From Planctomycetaceae bacterium (lineage in GTDB: Bacteria; Planctomycetota; Planctomycetia; Planctomycetales; Planctomycetaceae): 64,000 nucleotides of DNA. The translations under genes were made by a program, and so were the position numbers. The notes below the pieces were generated by a model. The model ran no database searches, was not told the origin of the DNA, and saw only the letters and a program-made list of their open reading frames with translations. Below are positions 27,729 through 37,346 of this stretch, piece after piece. Each line of letters starts with the position of its first letter. Positions within the stretch are counted from its first letter, which is position 1. The DNA is taken from assembly GCA_002722955.1 (NCBI GenBank), contig PBMZ01000003.1, positions 1-64,000 on the forward strand, written 5' to 3'.

Positions 27729-28250
27729 ATGAGTGAACATCAGGTCTTCATTAGCTATTCGAACCACGACGAGCAAACCGCAAAGCGCGTGTTCCAAGCG
27801 CTGACATCGGCGAACTTGAATGTATGGATGGCACCTGATTCTTTGAAACCGGGAATGGGGTTTCCTGGACAAATCGCCGCTGCGATCAAACAAACCCGTA
27901 TCTTCTTGCTTGTGTTCTCTTCGCATGCCAACGGTTCCAAGCACGTCAATCATGAGGTTACGCTGGCAGACAACTCGGCAACGGACCGAGGCTTCATTCT
28001 TCATGGTCGCGAAGAGTACTTTCCGTGTGCCGAACTTCATCATCATACAGCCAGCCAACTGCTGGGTTTGTTCGAAGAACTCGAGCCCGCCCGTGCTAAC
28101 GGCAGTGGCTACGAGGTATTCGGAGACTTGCAGCAAAGGTTGTCGGCACTGCTAGCGCAATTTCCTCGAGTTGACCGAAATACAGCCAGAGACTTGGCGT
28201 ACGCACTTTACGAAGAATCCCATCCGTTCGTTTCAGCGCAGTTGCCCTGA
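27729..28250 (+). CDS. TIR-domain protein
   Basis: A 173-residue protein starting at ATG 27729 (MSEHQVFISYSNHDEQTAK). The first 95 residues make a TIR domain: the beta-A strand VFISYSNHDE, box 2-like NVWMAPDSLKPGMGFPGQIA, then IFLLVFSSHANGSKHVNHEV, where the Glu after the Ser-x(6) fits the place of the NADase catalytic Glu in related TIRs. The end (GDLQQRLSALLAQFPRVD) is helical. Bacterial TIRs act in immunity as NAD hydrolases or in signalling. No defence partner (Thoeris, CBASS, pAgo) is adjacent, so a defence role cannot be claimed. It may be cotranscribed with the SUI1 gene. Confidence 0.85.
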   Translation: MSEHQVFISYSNHDEQTAKRVFQALTSANLNVWMAPDSLKPGMGFPGQIAAAIKQTRIFLLVFSSHANGSKHVNHEVTLADNSATDRGFILHGREEYFPCAELHHHTASQLLGLFEELEPARANGSGYEVFGDLQQRLSALLAQFPRVDRNTARDLAYALYEESHPFVSAQLP

Positions 28251-28256
28251 CCACGT

Positions 28257-31200
28257 CTAAGGTGCAACGGCACCGATGAACGGCTGGGTGCGGTGATTTC
28301 GTCCTTGGTTGTTCAAGCGTTGTTTTGGCTTTAAGAATTTGGCGTCGCCGAGGTTAGTCGCGTGGAATTCCATGCTCTTGATTCGTTGAGTATCTGGAAA
28401 CATGACCAATGGAAGCTCGTTGGCATTCTCGCCAGGATCGGCTCGAGTTGAAAAGTTTTGCTCGATCCCTGATCCGTTGTTGCTCAAGATCCTTCGAAAG
28501 TCTTCCACCTTGAAATCTTTTTCGACAACGCCTTCAGGACCGCGCACGTCGACGAAGAGGCATTTGGCAATCACAAAATCGGTGCTTGCGGGAGCGGGCA
28601 TGTCTGTGAAGACGATCCCCTTGTCCGAATCGTGAATCGTGATGTTGGCGAGGACCACAGCACGCCACTCACGACTTGCTCCGGAGAGTGAAATTCCTGT
28701 TCCCACCTTGGAAATGGCCACTTCGCGAATGTCCGCGTACGAGACATCCGTTTCGAAGGCAATCGCTGTCGCCATGGGGCCGGCGAAGCGAGACTTCGTA
28801 CATCGAAATCGACTCGCACTAACATCGCCGTTCACAACTCGTAAGCCGACGCTTCCGGCGGCGCCTTGAATATCGAGTTGCTCGAATTTCAACTCGTCGT
28901 CCAACGAGCCAGCGGCCCCATTAAGTAAGATTCCCGATTTCTTGAAACCAACGATTGCGGATTCACTGAGTTTCAGCGAGGTCAGATAATCTTGCAAGTC
29001 GATCGCCGTATCGCCCCCATTGGCGTCGATCTCGAAACCCTTCATTTCGAAGAACTCGACACTGCTTTTGAGCGAGATCACCGGCGCACCGCCCGACGGC
29101 TTCAAGATCGCCTTGGCATCGCCCGTGGCGAAGATTTGGATTCCGGAGGGATAGGAGAAGTCCGAGTTATCAATTTGGATGCGTTCGTTATATGTCGCGC
29201 CGCCAGCTACTTCGATTCGCACTGTGGCCTTGCGAGTAACACGATCGTATTGCGACTTATTCTCTCTGATGTATTTCAGTGCTGCAGCGATCGAATCTAA
29301 ATCGGCTTCAGGACCGCCAACTTTGATGATCTTGCCAAGCGTTCCGCGCTTTGGTGTCCCCCCCGGCGTAGCAGGATTTGTCTCGCCATTGCCCGTGCCG
29401 TTCTCGCTCGTTCCTCCACCAGTCCCGGCTTGAGTTGGCGGTGTCTCTCCTTCATCGTCGCCGCCACCAATTGTTGCCCAAACGCCGACCCCAATTCCGC
29501 CAATCACCACGATCGCCGCGACGGCGATGATGATTGGTTTCATCGGTAGCGACTGCTTCTTCTTGCGTGAATACGCTCCGGAAGTTGCCTCGGGTGTCGA
29601 CAATTGATCGCTCGACGGATCAAAGGCCGGTTGTGGCTCAAAGGCTGCAGACGAACCGCTTGGCGCGGAATCAAAGCTAGGAAAAGACGGTGGGTCACTT
29701 TCTTCTGCTGGTGGAATAAACGGTGGATCGGGGATCTCAGGAGCAGGAACGGCCACTGCCGGTGCGGCGGGCTCGGTTTCTAATGGTTCCATTGCTGGCA
29801 CAGCATCAGCGACTTGTGGAATCGTTTCGGCAACCGGTGCTGCTACTGGAACGGCTTCAAGCGGTTCAGCCACTGGAGCAACCGGAGCAGCAACGGGGAC
29901 TTCGGGAACTTCTTCAGCGACAACCGCTGTTGCTGCTGGAGGTGCCAGTGAAGTGTCGCCAGCTAACGGCGCAGTCGCCGCCGGCTCGACCGGAGATGTT
30001 CGAATGACCGTCGATGGATCAGGGTTTACTTCTCTTCCCGCAACAGCGACAGCGGGTGTTGCAGGCGCAGCCACTGGAGCTTCCGGCGGTGCCGGTTGAG
30101 CAACAGGCGTCTCGGCCGCAGTCTTGTCAGTAGCCGAATCGTGAGTGCCGCCTGTATCCAACTTGTTCAAGAATTGAGTGAATCCCGCATCCTCAGCAGC
30201 GGGTGCCACGGGTGCAGCAACCGGGATGGCTGTGGGTACTTCCGGAACATCACCGGCGGTCGAGCTTGCTCCTAAGAGCGCGGGATGCATTTCTCGCCAC
30301 TCGTCATCACCATTGTTGATGAGCCACTCCAACAACGCTTCGGCGACTTCCGCAGCCGTTTGGTAACGGTCGTCGGGGTTCTTGGCCATCATCTTGCGAA
30401 TGACGTGATGCAGTTCCTCGGGCAAATCCGGGCGTTCGTTGGTGATGGGATCGGGCTCTTTGTTTTGATGCCACATCAAACGCTGAGCCAACGTCCCCTC
30501 GGTGAACGGCGGGTGCCCCGTCAGGCTGAAGTAGATCGAACAGCCAAGGCTATAAATGTCCGCTCGAATATCAACACGATGGCTGTCCAAGGCTTGTTCG
30601 GGGGCAAGATAATCGGCCGTCCCCAACACTTTTTCATCGTGAGCAACTGTTAGCGGATTCTCTTCATTTTCGTCGAAGAAGCGGGCCAAACCCAAATCCA
30701 GAATCTTGACCACACCCGTGCTATCGACCAGTAAGTTCGCTGGTTTGATGTCGCGGTGAACAAGACCATGCTCGTGAGCATGATGCAGTCCGAGTCCCGC
30801 TTGGCGAAAGTACTCGGCCGCTTGGCAAAAGCCCATGATGCCATCGTCGCGCACCATTTCTTGGATGCTGGCACCAGAAACGTGCTCCATCACCAGGAAG
30901 TGGATTTCGTTGTCTTTATCGTTCTCGCGATCGACGTCGTAAGCTCGCACAATGTTGGGGTGATCCAACGAGGCAACCGCCTGAGCTTCACGATGAAAGC
31001 GGGCCAAGTACGACGAATCATGAACTCGCTTGGCCGGCAAAACCTTGATCGCACACCGCCGCCGCATCAAGACGTGCTCGGCGAGGAAAACAGAACTCAT
31101 GCCGCCCTTGCCCAGCAAGCTCATCAAGCGATACTTGCCAAGAAAGAAGCCTTTGTGCTTTCCTTGAAGCAGTTTTTCAGATTGCCATTGAGTCAAATGT

Positions 31201-31358
31201 TCGCGCTCGACCAACGCCTCAGCGATGGCTCGCGAACTGGTTAGGTCAACGCCGTCAGCCTTCAGCTCTTTCAGCAGCTTCTTGAGTTGATCGTAGGGGA
31301 TCAACACACTCTGCTTAACGACGTTAACAAATGACTCAGGGGTGAGTTTAATGGCCAT
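28257..31358 (-). CDS. large membrane Ser/Thr kinase with C-terminal beta-helix
   Basis: A 1033-residue kinase. I start at ATG 31358 (MAIKLTPESF), not the ATG 42 bases upstream. Residues 1-70 are a helical domain common before planctomycete kinases; the kinase is about 75-350, with LGKGGMSSVFL, Lys105 in CAIKVLP, HRDIKPAN (Asp203), and DLG replacing DFG at 221-223. Residues about 375-610 are a Pro/Ala/Val-rich linker with many PVAAPVAP repeats. One membrane helix (PIIIAVAAIVVIGGIGVGVW) follows, then a 380-residue right-handed beta-helix (parallel beta, pectate-lyase-like; FFEMKGFEIDANGGDTAIDL). The outer domain may bind a polysaccharide or be a sensor. Single gene. Confidence 0.94.
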   Translation of the reverse strand: MAIKLTPESFVNVVKQSVLIPYDQLKKLLKELKADGVDLTSSRAIAEALVEREHLTQWQSEKLLQGKHKGFFLGKYRLMSLLGKGGMSSVFLAEHVLMRRRCAIKVLPAKRVHDSSYLARFHREAQAVASLDHPNIVRAYDVDRENDKDNEIHFLVMEHVSGASIQEMVRDDGIMGFCQAAEYFRQAGLGLHHAHEHGLVHRDIKPANLLVDSTGVVKILDLGLARFFDENEENPLTVAHDEKVLGTADYLAPEQALDSHRVDIRADIYSLGCSIYFSLTGHPPFTEGTLAQRLMWHQNKEPDPITNERPDLPEELHHVIRKMMAKNPDDRYQTAAEVAEALLEWLINNGDDEWREMHPALLGASSTAGDVPEVPTAIPVAAPVAPAAEDAGFTQFLNKLDTGGTHDSATDKTAAETPVAQPAPPEAPVAAPATPAVAVAGREVNPDPSTVIRTSPVEPAATAPLAGDTSLAPPAATAVVAEEVPEVPVAAPVAPVAEPLEAVPVAAPVAETIPQVADAVPAMEPLETEPAAPAVAVPAPEIPDPPFIPPAEESDPPSFPSFDSAPSGSSAAFEPQPAFDPSSDQLSTPEATSGAYSRKKKQSLPMKPIIIAVAAIVVIGGIGVGVWATIGGGDDEGETPPTQAGTGGGTSENGTGNGETNPATPGGTPKRGTLGKIIKVGGPEADLDSIAAALKYIRENKSQYDRVTRKATVRIEVAGGATYNERIQIDNSDFSYPSGIQIFATGDAKAILKPSGGAPVISLKSSVEFFEMKGFEIDANGGDTAIDLQDYLTSLKLSESAIVGFKKSGILLNGAAGSLDDELKFEQLDIQGAAGSVGLRVVNGDVSASRFRCTKSRFAGPMATAIAFETDVSYADIREVAISKVGTGISLSGASREWRAVVLANITIHDSDKGIVFTDMPAPASTDFVIAKCLFVDVRGPEGVVEKDFKVEDFRRILSNNGSGIEQNFSTRADPGENANELPLVMFPDTQRIKSMEFHATNLGDAKFLKPKQRLNNQGRNHRTQPFIGAVAP

Positions 31359-31683
31359 TTCCGTCTTCGACCAAATGGACGCCGGGAAAGGAAACTTCAA
31401 CCAACTGGTTGTTCAACGGGTTCGTTGTTCAACCGACTGATTGTCGACTCATAGACAGGATTTGGCACGAGAGTTTACAATCTCAAAGCCCCATAACAAC
31501 ATGCGGAGCGAGCGCAATGTCCCTAAACTCTCGTTACATCATACTTTAGCAGCGCAAACTTGGCCTTTCCAGCCATTACTGCGATCAGTGGCTTTGGGGA
31601 AACGTCACTCCACGATTTGTTCAGAATCTGCGATTTGTAACGAATGTGCAAGACATCGACTGGTAAGCGACTTCATAACTGCA

Positions 31684-32223
31684 ATGCCACAAGAACGAAT
31701 TCAAGGACGCGCAATCATCGCCAGCCTTATGCTGTTCGCAGGCATCGGGGCGATCGCCCTATCCATTGCTGAGAAAACGACATACGGCTTGCCATTCGAG
31801 ATGCTCAGATCGTGGTATTCGAACCACAGTCTGTGGTTTACGTCGGCAATCATCGCGATTCTCAGCGGTGCGGCTCTGTTGCGAGCCAGCAAGCCGGAAG
31901 CATGGCAACCAACGCTTCCTGGTATGCGATTTCGGTCGGTGGTCATCTACACTCGCCAAGATTGCCCACTTTGTGATATCGCTGGCGAGATTCTTGCCAA
32001 CTACACCCGCTATTTGCCCCCTCCCGAATTCGTCGACATCGATGAAAGTGCCGAGTTACAAGAAAAGTTCACCGACTGTGTGCCCGTGGTCGAGATGGAC
32101 GGACGCATCCGTTATCGCGGACAAGTCAACGAGATCATGCTGCGGCGATTGATTGAGGGCACGAAGCCTTTGGCAGAAACGAGTGCGGTAACTACCAAGA
32201 CGCCCAAAATTGATTCAAGCTGA
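31684..32223 (+). CDS. membrane-anchored glutaredoxin-like (DUF836) protein
   Basis: The start is set at ATG 31684 (MPQERIQGRAIIASLMLFAG), from which two membrane helices follow (ASLMLFAGIGAIALSIA; SAIIAILSGAALLRA). Residues 85-165 form a thioredoxin-like domain of the DUF836 glutaredoxin-like type, with SVVIYTRQDCPLCDIAGEIL, whose CPLC is the redox motif, and EFVDIDESAELQEKFTDCVP with the cis-proline segment. The final strand IRYRGQVNEIMLRRLIEG is typical. It probably acts in thiol-disulfide exchange at the membrane. A longer frame begins at 31441 but its N-terminus has no coding character. 179 residues. Confidence 0.82.
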   Translation: MPQERIQGRAIIASLMLFAGIGAIALSIAEKTTYGLPFEMLRSWYSNHSLWFTSAIIAILSGAALLRASKPEAWQPTLPGMRFRSVVIYTRQDCPLCDIAGEILANYTRYLPPPEFVDIDESAELQEKFTDCVPVVEMDGRIRYRGQVNEIMLRRLIEGTKPLAETSAVTTKTPKIDSS

Positions 32224-32335
32224 ACGGCCGAAATCTGCTAGAAGTTTTTGCGTAACGAGCTTTTGATCGCTAATCTATTGTTATTAGAGATGACGAAGTT
32301 CTGTTCCGTCAGCAGTTCCTTATGCCGAGGTTTCC

Positions 32336-33460
32336 GTGATTGCTCGCTCTTGGCAATTCGCGCACACCAAGCTCGTTGCCCCCGCATTGGCGAAGTGGTA
32401 TGCGCTCGCGTTGCATGAGCGAAACTGGTACGGAGCCTTGGCCTTGTCCAGTTGTTTGCATGTGGCCTTCGTCTGCGTCTTGGGTGTGCTGCTGATCGAA
32501 CATCTCGACCACGACCTTGGCGATGCACTTTTGGATTCGTCTTGGACTGAAGAGCTGCAAGAAGACGTCGACCCAATCGAATTGCTTCCTGAGCTTAAGA
32601 AGGACCCCGATCAACAATTCGACGCTGGTGGCGCGCGCCACGGCGTTCAATCGGCGATTGTCAAAGCCAAGGCCGCGACTCAAGTGCCGGCTCCGAAAAG
32701 TAAACCATCGCTGGCAGCAGCCGTTCAATCGATGACGCTAGACGATGCTTACCTAGCTGACGAAGTCGCGATCGCTCACGGAAACTTGACCGACAACGGC
32801 GACGGTGATGGCCAAGGTGACGGTCTCGGAGACGGCGAAGGCAGTGACTTCTTCGGAATTCACTTGCCCGGAAAAAGTTATATCTACGTCGTTGATTGTT
32901 CGAACAGCATGAACCACCCTCACCCGAGCGGTGCGGGTACTCGATTCAAGCGGGTTAAGTTAGAGCTGGTTCGGTCCATTCGGAACATGGAACCGGAAAT
33001 GAAGTTCTACATCATCTTTTTTAACCAACTGTCGATCCCCATGCCTTCTCGGGCCATGGCCACCGCGATCCCGGAAAAGCAACTCTACTTCTTAAACTGG
33101 AGCCAACGTGTCAAAGCCCTCGGTGATACAGACCCGCGCGAGGCACTGCGGCTAGCTATCAAAATGCGGCCCGACGTGATTTATTTCCTCACCGATGGCA
33201 ACGACTTCCCAATGAAGGTTGAACGCGAGTTGCTCGCATACAACGCTGGAGACACGATCATTCACACCTTCAAATTCGTCGAGCCATCGACGCCGGAGAT
33301 CGAAGCGGGGATCGAAATGTTCCGGCTCAAGCAGCATCGCAAAGCAAAACGCGAGCTGAATGCGAAGGACTACAAATTGGCCAACCGCAAATTCCGCAGC
33401 GAACATATGCTCAAACGCATGGCCGAACGCTACGGGGGAAAGTTCCACTTGATCCCCTGA
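32336..33460 (+). CDS. von Willebrand factor A domain membrane protein
   Basis: A 374-residue protein with a GTG start at 32336; no ATG gives the full N-terminal anchor. One membrane helix lies at about 38-58 (ALALSSCLHVAFVCVLGVLL). A Glu/Asp-rich linker follows, then a Gly/Asp run DGDGQGDGLGDGEG that may bind calcium, and a VWA domain at about 180-300: SYIYVVDCSNSMNHPHP supplies the DxSxS MIDAS motif, with DVIYFLTDGND as the later metal-ligand strand. It likely binds protein partners outside the membrane. A perfect hairpin follows the stop (33471-33511). Confidence 0.87.
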   Translation: MIARSWQFAHTKLVAPALAKWYALALHERNWYGALALSSCLHVAFVCVLGVLLIEHLDHDLGDALLDSSWTEELQEDVDPIELLPELKKDPDQQFDAGGARHGVQSAIVKAKAATQVPAPKSKPSLAAAVQSMTLDDAYLADEVAIAHGNLTDNGDGDGQGDGLGDGEGSDFFGIHLPGKSYIYVVDCSNSMNHPHPSGAGTRFKRVKLELVRSIRNMEPEMKFYIIFFNQLSIPMPSRAMATAIPEKQLYFLNWSQRVKALGDTDPREALRLAIKMRPDVIYFLTDGNDFPMKVERELLAYNAGDTIIHTFKFVEPSTPEIEAGIEMFRLKQHRKAKRELNAKDYKLANRKFRSEHMLKRMAERYGGKFHLIP

Positions 33461-33470
33461 GAAGGCTCGT

Positions 33471-33511
33471 GACGAGAAGCCCGGCTTTTTCGAAAAGCCG
33501 GGCTTCTCGTC
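33471..33511 (+). terminator. perfect 19-bp hairpin after the VWA gene
   Basis: The arms GACGAGAAGCCCGGCTTTT and its complement pair perfectly around a 3-base loop. A T-rich stretch is contained within the left arm, but no run follows on either side, so it may work as an intrinsic terminator in a modified form or as a mRNA-stabilising hairpin. The GAAGCCCGGCTTTT core is shared with the hairpin at 37347. Confidence 0.65.
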
Positions 33512-33632
33512 AGGCCAAAACTTCTCTGCGCGCGAATCTGGCTCCCAGAGTTTTCATGGCGGCATTGCACTTGTATCCTCAGGGGCTGCACGTCGATCCC
33601 TTCGAGCCACCAACTGTGTAAGGAGCCAGAAC

Positions 33633-34592
33633 ATGCTTCAGCGATTCACTCGCCAGACTCTGACAATTGTCCTTCTCGTCACATTAGTTGCATCACTCGC
33701 CAACGCAGAAAAGAAAGCGGCACAAAGGTTCGCCCGCTTCGAAGTCGGTGAAAAGGTTCACTACGGAATTGTCAACGGCAACCAAGTCACGGCAATCAAA
33801 GGTGACTTGTTCAGCAAGTGGAGTCGAACGGATCAAAGCTTCAAGCTGTCCGATGTCAAGCTTCTGCCACCAACACGGCCAACTCAGATCTTCGCCTTGG
33901 CCGGCAACTATAAGAGTCACATCAACGACGGCAACACCACAACAACAATTACAACAGTGACAAAGGTGGTCACCAACTCGAAGACAAATCTGACGTCGGC
34001 GGAATCAACGACGAAAAGCGAAACGACACCGGAAGGTGAAGTGCCCGCGAAGTTCAAAATCCCGCAACCATTCTTCAAGAGCCCCTCGTGCTTGGTGGCC
34101 GACGGTGGAAAAATCGTGCTGCCCAAAGATGCTGAAGTCGTCCACTACGAAGCTGAACTGGTCATCGTCATCGGGAAGAAAGCCAGCAAAGTGTCGCGCG
34201 CCGACGCGATGGACTACGTATTTGGCGTCACCTGCGGCAACGATGTCAGTGCCCGAGTCTGGCAAAAGAACGATGTCCAGTGGTGGCGAGCGAAAGGCTC
34301 GGACACCTTTGGTCCGTGCGGCCCATTCATCGCGACGGGACTTGACTACGACAACCTTGACATGGAACTGCGGCTCAACGGCAAGATCATGCAAAAGGAC
34401 AACACAAAGAACATGATCACAGACGTCCGTGCCGCCGTTGCCGGAATCAGCAAGCACATCACGCTTCACCCTGGAGACCTGATCTTCACGGGAACGACTG
34501 GCAAGACATCGGAAATCAAAGCGGGCGATACAGTCGAAGTCGAGCTTGAAGGAGTGGGCGTCTTGACCAACAAGGTCGTCGACGAAAAGTAG
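33633..34592 (+). CDS. exported fumarylacetoacetate hydrolase-family protein
   Basis: A 319-residue protein with a signal peptide (LTIVLLVTLVASLANAEKK), which is unusual as FAH-family enzymes are cytoplasmic. The catalytic fold is complete: an N-terminal FAH_N-like segment, KIPQPFFKSPSCLVADGG, EVVHYEAELVIVIGKKAS with the Glu-x-Glu metal ligands, the Asp in FGVTCGNDVSAR, and a terminal HPGDLIFTGTTGKT. Inserted at about residues 94-140 is a Thr/Ser/Lys-rich tract (DGNTTTTITTVTKVVTNSKT) not seen in standard members. The family hydrolyses or decarboxylates dioxo acids; the substrate here is unknown. A secreted catabolic or binding role is inferred. Confidence 0.88.
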   Translation: MLQRFTRQTLTIVLLVTLVASLANAEKKAAQRFARFEVGEKVHYGIVNGNQVTAIKGDLFSKWSRTDQSFKLSDVKLLPPTRPTQIFALAGNYKSHINDGNTTTTITTVTKVVTNSKTNLTSAESTTKSETTPEGEVPAKFKIPQPFFKSPSCLVADGGKIVLPKDAEVVHYEAELVIVIGKKASKVSRADAMDYVFGVTCGNDVSARVWQKNDVQWWRAKGSDTFGPCGPFIATGLDYDNLDMELRLNGKIMQKDNTKNMITDVRAAVAGISKHITLHPGDLIFTGTTGKTSEIKAGDTVEVELEGVGVLTNKVVDEK

Positions 34593-34648
34593 CATGCACG
34601 CAGATCGCAACCTCTCGTTCGTTTAATGCCGGCGTCCGACGGCTTGGC

Positions 34649-34690
34649 GTTAAACCTGGATTATTCATCCATGAATAGTCCGGGTTAAAC
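34649..34690. repeat. imperfect palindrome, 19-bp arms
   Basis: GTTAAACCTGGATTATTCA is answered by its near complement (three mismatches) around a 4-base loop. It lies between the FAH gene and the SH3 gene and is likely another dispersed intergenic palindrome; its GGATTAT/ATAGTCC ends resemble the array at 49941. The rest of 34593-34875 shows no gene. Confidence 0.75.
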
Positions 34691-34875
34691 AATGTCCGCA
34701 TCGCGCGCCTCACGGAAACTCCCCTTGAGCAATTCGCCAGAATCGATTAAAGCGTCCTGTTGCCAACCAACACTCCACACTATCCCTCTCTAAACTGCGC
34801 CTCTTCCCCACCTTTCTATTTGGCGTCTTGTCCAGCCTGAACGCGGCTGGCAGCTTCTCTATCCAGAGTAATTCC

Positions 34876-36138
34876 ATGGATTCAAAGCGAGCGATTGTGC
34901 ACGTTGCGTGTGCAATTCTTTTATTCTTTGGACTCGGTGCGTTCCAAGGAAACTTGTCCGCGCAGCCGTTGGAGTTCCCTTACAAAGGCATCGTCACACA
35001 GAACGAAGCGTATGTTCGCAGCGGTAACACACGCTCATTCTATCCAACAGACCGACTGCGACGCGGCGACCGCGTGACCGTCGTCCGTCAAGACCCCGGC
35101 GGATGGCTGATGATCGAGCCACCCACGGGAAGTTTCAGTTGGATTGCTGCTCGCTATGTTCGCCAACTTTCCCAAGCTCGCGGTGTTGTCACAGCAAACA
35201 ACGTTGTTGTTCGTGTCGGCAGCAAGTTCGACGACACCCACAATGCGTTCCAACGCAGACTTTCGGTGGGCGACGAAGTCGAGATCCTCGGACGCAAATC
35301 GCTGCGAATGGATGAGCGGCTGACGGATATGTACAAAATCAAACCGCCACGAGGCGAGCATCGTTGGATTCGCGGCCAACTGGTCGTTCCCGAGCATTCG
35401 CCTGCTGGTCATGGTTTGATCGCTGAAAAATCTGCTTCGAAGCCACTAATTTCCAGTAGCAAAACGCTTGAGCGAGTTGAACAAAAGCCGGTCGAACGGT
35501 TGCAACCGGCATCTCAGCAAGGCGTCCGGCGCGTTGGCCCCGCGAACGAGGAAGTTGGTATCGACTGTGATCGTCTGGTCGAATTGGATCGACAACTTAA
35601 CGCGATGCTGAGACAGCCGAAGAGTTCATGGCAATTTTCTAGGCTGAGTTCTCAATATCGAGCACTCTCGCAATCGACCGTCCACCCGGCGATCGCGAAT
35701 TACGCGGACATCCGTTTGGCTTCCATTGCTCGCTACGAAAAGCTTCAGCGTGAGTATCAATCCCAGCTGAACGAAGTCCTGAAAATTACTGCTCGAGCCG
35801 AACAACGAGATCGCGAATTGTTGGAAGGGCGAACGACGAATTCCAGGTCAAACGGCCAAGCTGGCCCTCAACGCAATAACTTGAAATCCGCGACACGCCA
35901 ATTCAGTGGAGCGGGTATAATTGGAGTGACTGCCGGGCGATCTTCGCGTTACCCCAAGCATGTTTTGCTGGCTCCGAACGGGCGCGTGTTGGCGTATTTG
36001 ATATCGACGCATGACGTCAATTTAGATCAATACGTCGGCCGATCAATGGGCTTTTATGGTGATCGCCGTTTTGACGCCCGGCTACGTGCGGATCTGTTGA
36101 ATGTCAAAGATCTGGCGCCAGTCCGATTGAAGCGATGA
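34876..36138 (+). CDS. secreted protein with two bacterial SH3 domains
   Basis: The start at ATG 34876 gives the signal peptide MDSKRAIVHVACAILLFFGL; the frame upstream to 34828 adds non-signal sequence. Two SH3-like domains follow at about residues 35-100 (NEAYVRSGNTRSFYPTDRLR, SWIAARYV) and 105-180 (NNVVVRVGSKF, HRWIRGQLVV). Residues 230-320 are helical and charged (DRLVELDRQLNAML, KLQREYQSQLNEVLKI), and the C-terminal domain HVLLAPNGRVLAYLISTHDV looks like a small SH3-type fold too. Bacterial SH3 domains often bind peptidoglycan or polysaccharide. It precedes another secreted gene 50 bases downstream on the same strand. Confidence 0.85.
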   Translation: MDSKRAIVHVACAILLFFGLGAFQGNLSAQPLEFPYKGIVTQNEAYVRSGNTRSFYPTDRLRRGDRVTVVRQDPGGWLMIEPPTGSFSWIAARYVRQLSQARGVVTANNVVVRVGSKFDDTHNAFQRRLSVGDEVEILGRKSLRMDERLTDMYKIKPPRGEHRWIRGQLVVPEHSPAGHGLIAEKSASKPLISSSKTLERVEQKPVERLQPASQQGVRRVGPANEEVGIDCDRLVELDRQLNAMLRQPKSSWQFSRLSSQYRALSQSTVHPAIANYADIRLASIARYEKLQREYQSQLNEVLKITARAEQRDRELLEGRTTNSRSNGQAGPQRNNLKSATRQFSGAGIIGVTAGRSSRYPKHVLLAPNGRVLAYLISTHDVNLDQYVGRSMGFYGDRRFDARLRADLLNVKDLAPVRLKR

Positions 36139-36188
36139 ATTGAACGTTGACGTTGTTGCGTAACTGCTGACCATTGAGGTGAAGAGTT

Positions 36189-37301
36189 ATGTCCACGAAA
36201 CACTTGGCGATGTTCGCTCTGTTAACAGGCTGCTCGTTGCTGACATCAACAGCAGAAGCTCAAAAGACCAAAGTGGAACAAGAGCGTGCAGCTCAACAAC
36301 GCGCTAAGAAGGTCAGCGAAACGCAAGTCGAGTTCGAGCTGCTGACGGGACGCTCAGGCCAAGGCCTTTACGCTCAGAAATGGGGCCGCGAGTTCCGCAC
36401 ACTGGGCGCACGCCTGCGCATCCGCCGATCAGTTCTTGATGACAAGCCGCAAATCAAAGAGCGAATGTTTGGAACGATCCGAAAGGTCACGGTCACGGGC
36501 GTCATGGATCGGAGCGGGAAGTTGATTTTTCCGATGCGAAGCTTTTCTCTCGGTCATGGCAAGAAGTTGGCCGAATGGATCCGCGAGTTAAGAACCTACG
36601 GCTCTCAAGGATCACCTGAAGGCAAACCCCTGTTCGGACTGAATCAAGGACAGTTTGCGAGAATCTATAACGAGCTTTCCGAGACCGTAAAAGGTAGCAC
36701 CAGGGAGTTGCTTCTCGAGAAATCAATCGAGAAGATCGGTATCAGCTCAAGCTTTGGCATTAACTTCGCAGAATCAGCCAACGCTTATCTCAAGAAACGC
36801 CCCCGAACTCCACCCGTTCGACAAGAGTACAAAGAATTCAGCAAGGGACTGGCGTTGGCTTCGTTGCTGAACGAGTACGGTTTGGGATTCAAGCCAACTC
36901 GGACGCCCGAAGGCAGCCTTGAACTTCAAATTCGACCGCTTGAAGTATCGTTGGACCGCTGGCCAATCGGCTGGCCTCCTAAGACACCCAACCTAAAAAC
37001 GGCCCCTAAACTCTACAAGATGGTCCCAGTGGAGCTCGACAAAGTCGCGTTACGAGACGTGTTGGACGCCGCTGCAACCGCTTCCGGAGTTCCGATCTTG
37101 GTGGACTATTACCACATCGAGAAAGAAGGCGGCGACATTTCGAAAGAAATTGTCTCTTATCCATCAAAACGCACGACTTGGAGCCTGCTGCTCAAGGGCG
37201 TCACAAATCCGATCAAGTTGACACGGCGGCTCATGATCGACGAGAACGGTCGTGCCTTCGTCTGGGTCACCACCATCCGCGCAGACCGTGCCCGCCTTTA
37301 A
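36189..37301 (+). CDS. secreted protein of unknown family
   Basis: A 370-residue exported protein with signal peptide MSTKHLAMFALLTGCSLLTS TAEA. A charged helix (KVEQERAAQQRAKKVSETQV) follows. The central portion is mixed alpha/beta, and the last 110 residues, VALRDVLDAAATASGVPILV onward, resemble the short secretin/TonB N-terminal (STN) fold, which has a helix followed by strands and TTWSLLLKGV. If so it could be a periplasmic partner of a secretion or transport complex, but I do not assign this. It is 50 bases after the SH3 gene and is closed by a good terminator at 37347. Confidence 0.72.
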   Translation: MSTKHLAMFALLTGCSLLTSTAEAQKTKVEQERAAQQRAKKVSETQVEFELLTGRSGQGLYAQKWGREFRTLGARLRIRRSVLDDKPQIKERMFGTIRKVTVTGVMDRSGKLIFPMRSFSLGHGKKLAEWIRELRTYGSQGSPEGKPLFGLNQGQFARIYNELSETVKGSTRELLLEKSIEKIGISSSFGINFAESANAYLKKRPRTPPVRQEYKEFSKGLALASLLNEYGLGFKPTRTPEGSLELQIRPLEVSLDRWPIGWPPKTPNLKTAPKLYKMVPVELDKVALRDVLDAAATASGVPILVDYYHIEKEGGDISKEIVSYPSKRTTWSLLLKGVTNPIKLTRRLMIDENGRAFVWVTTIRADRARL

Positions 37302-37346
37302 ACTCGGCTTATTTACGAGTCTGTTGTTCGATGCCTCAAGGTGGTT

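Noticed and set aside
27729-28250. TIR gene as part of a defence system such as Thoeris
   Set aside because: No ThsA-like, pAgo, CBASS or other effector is adjacent.
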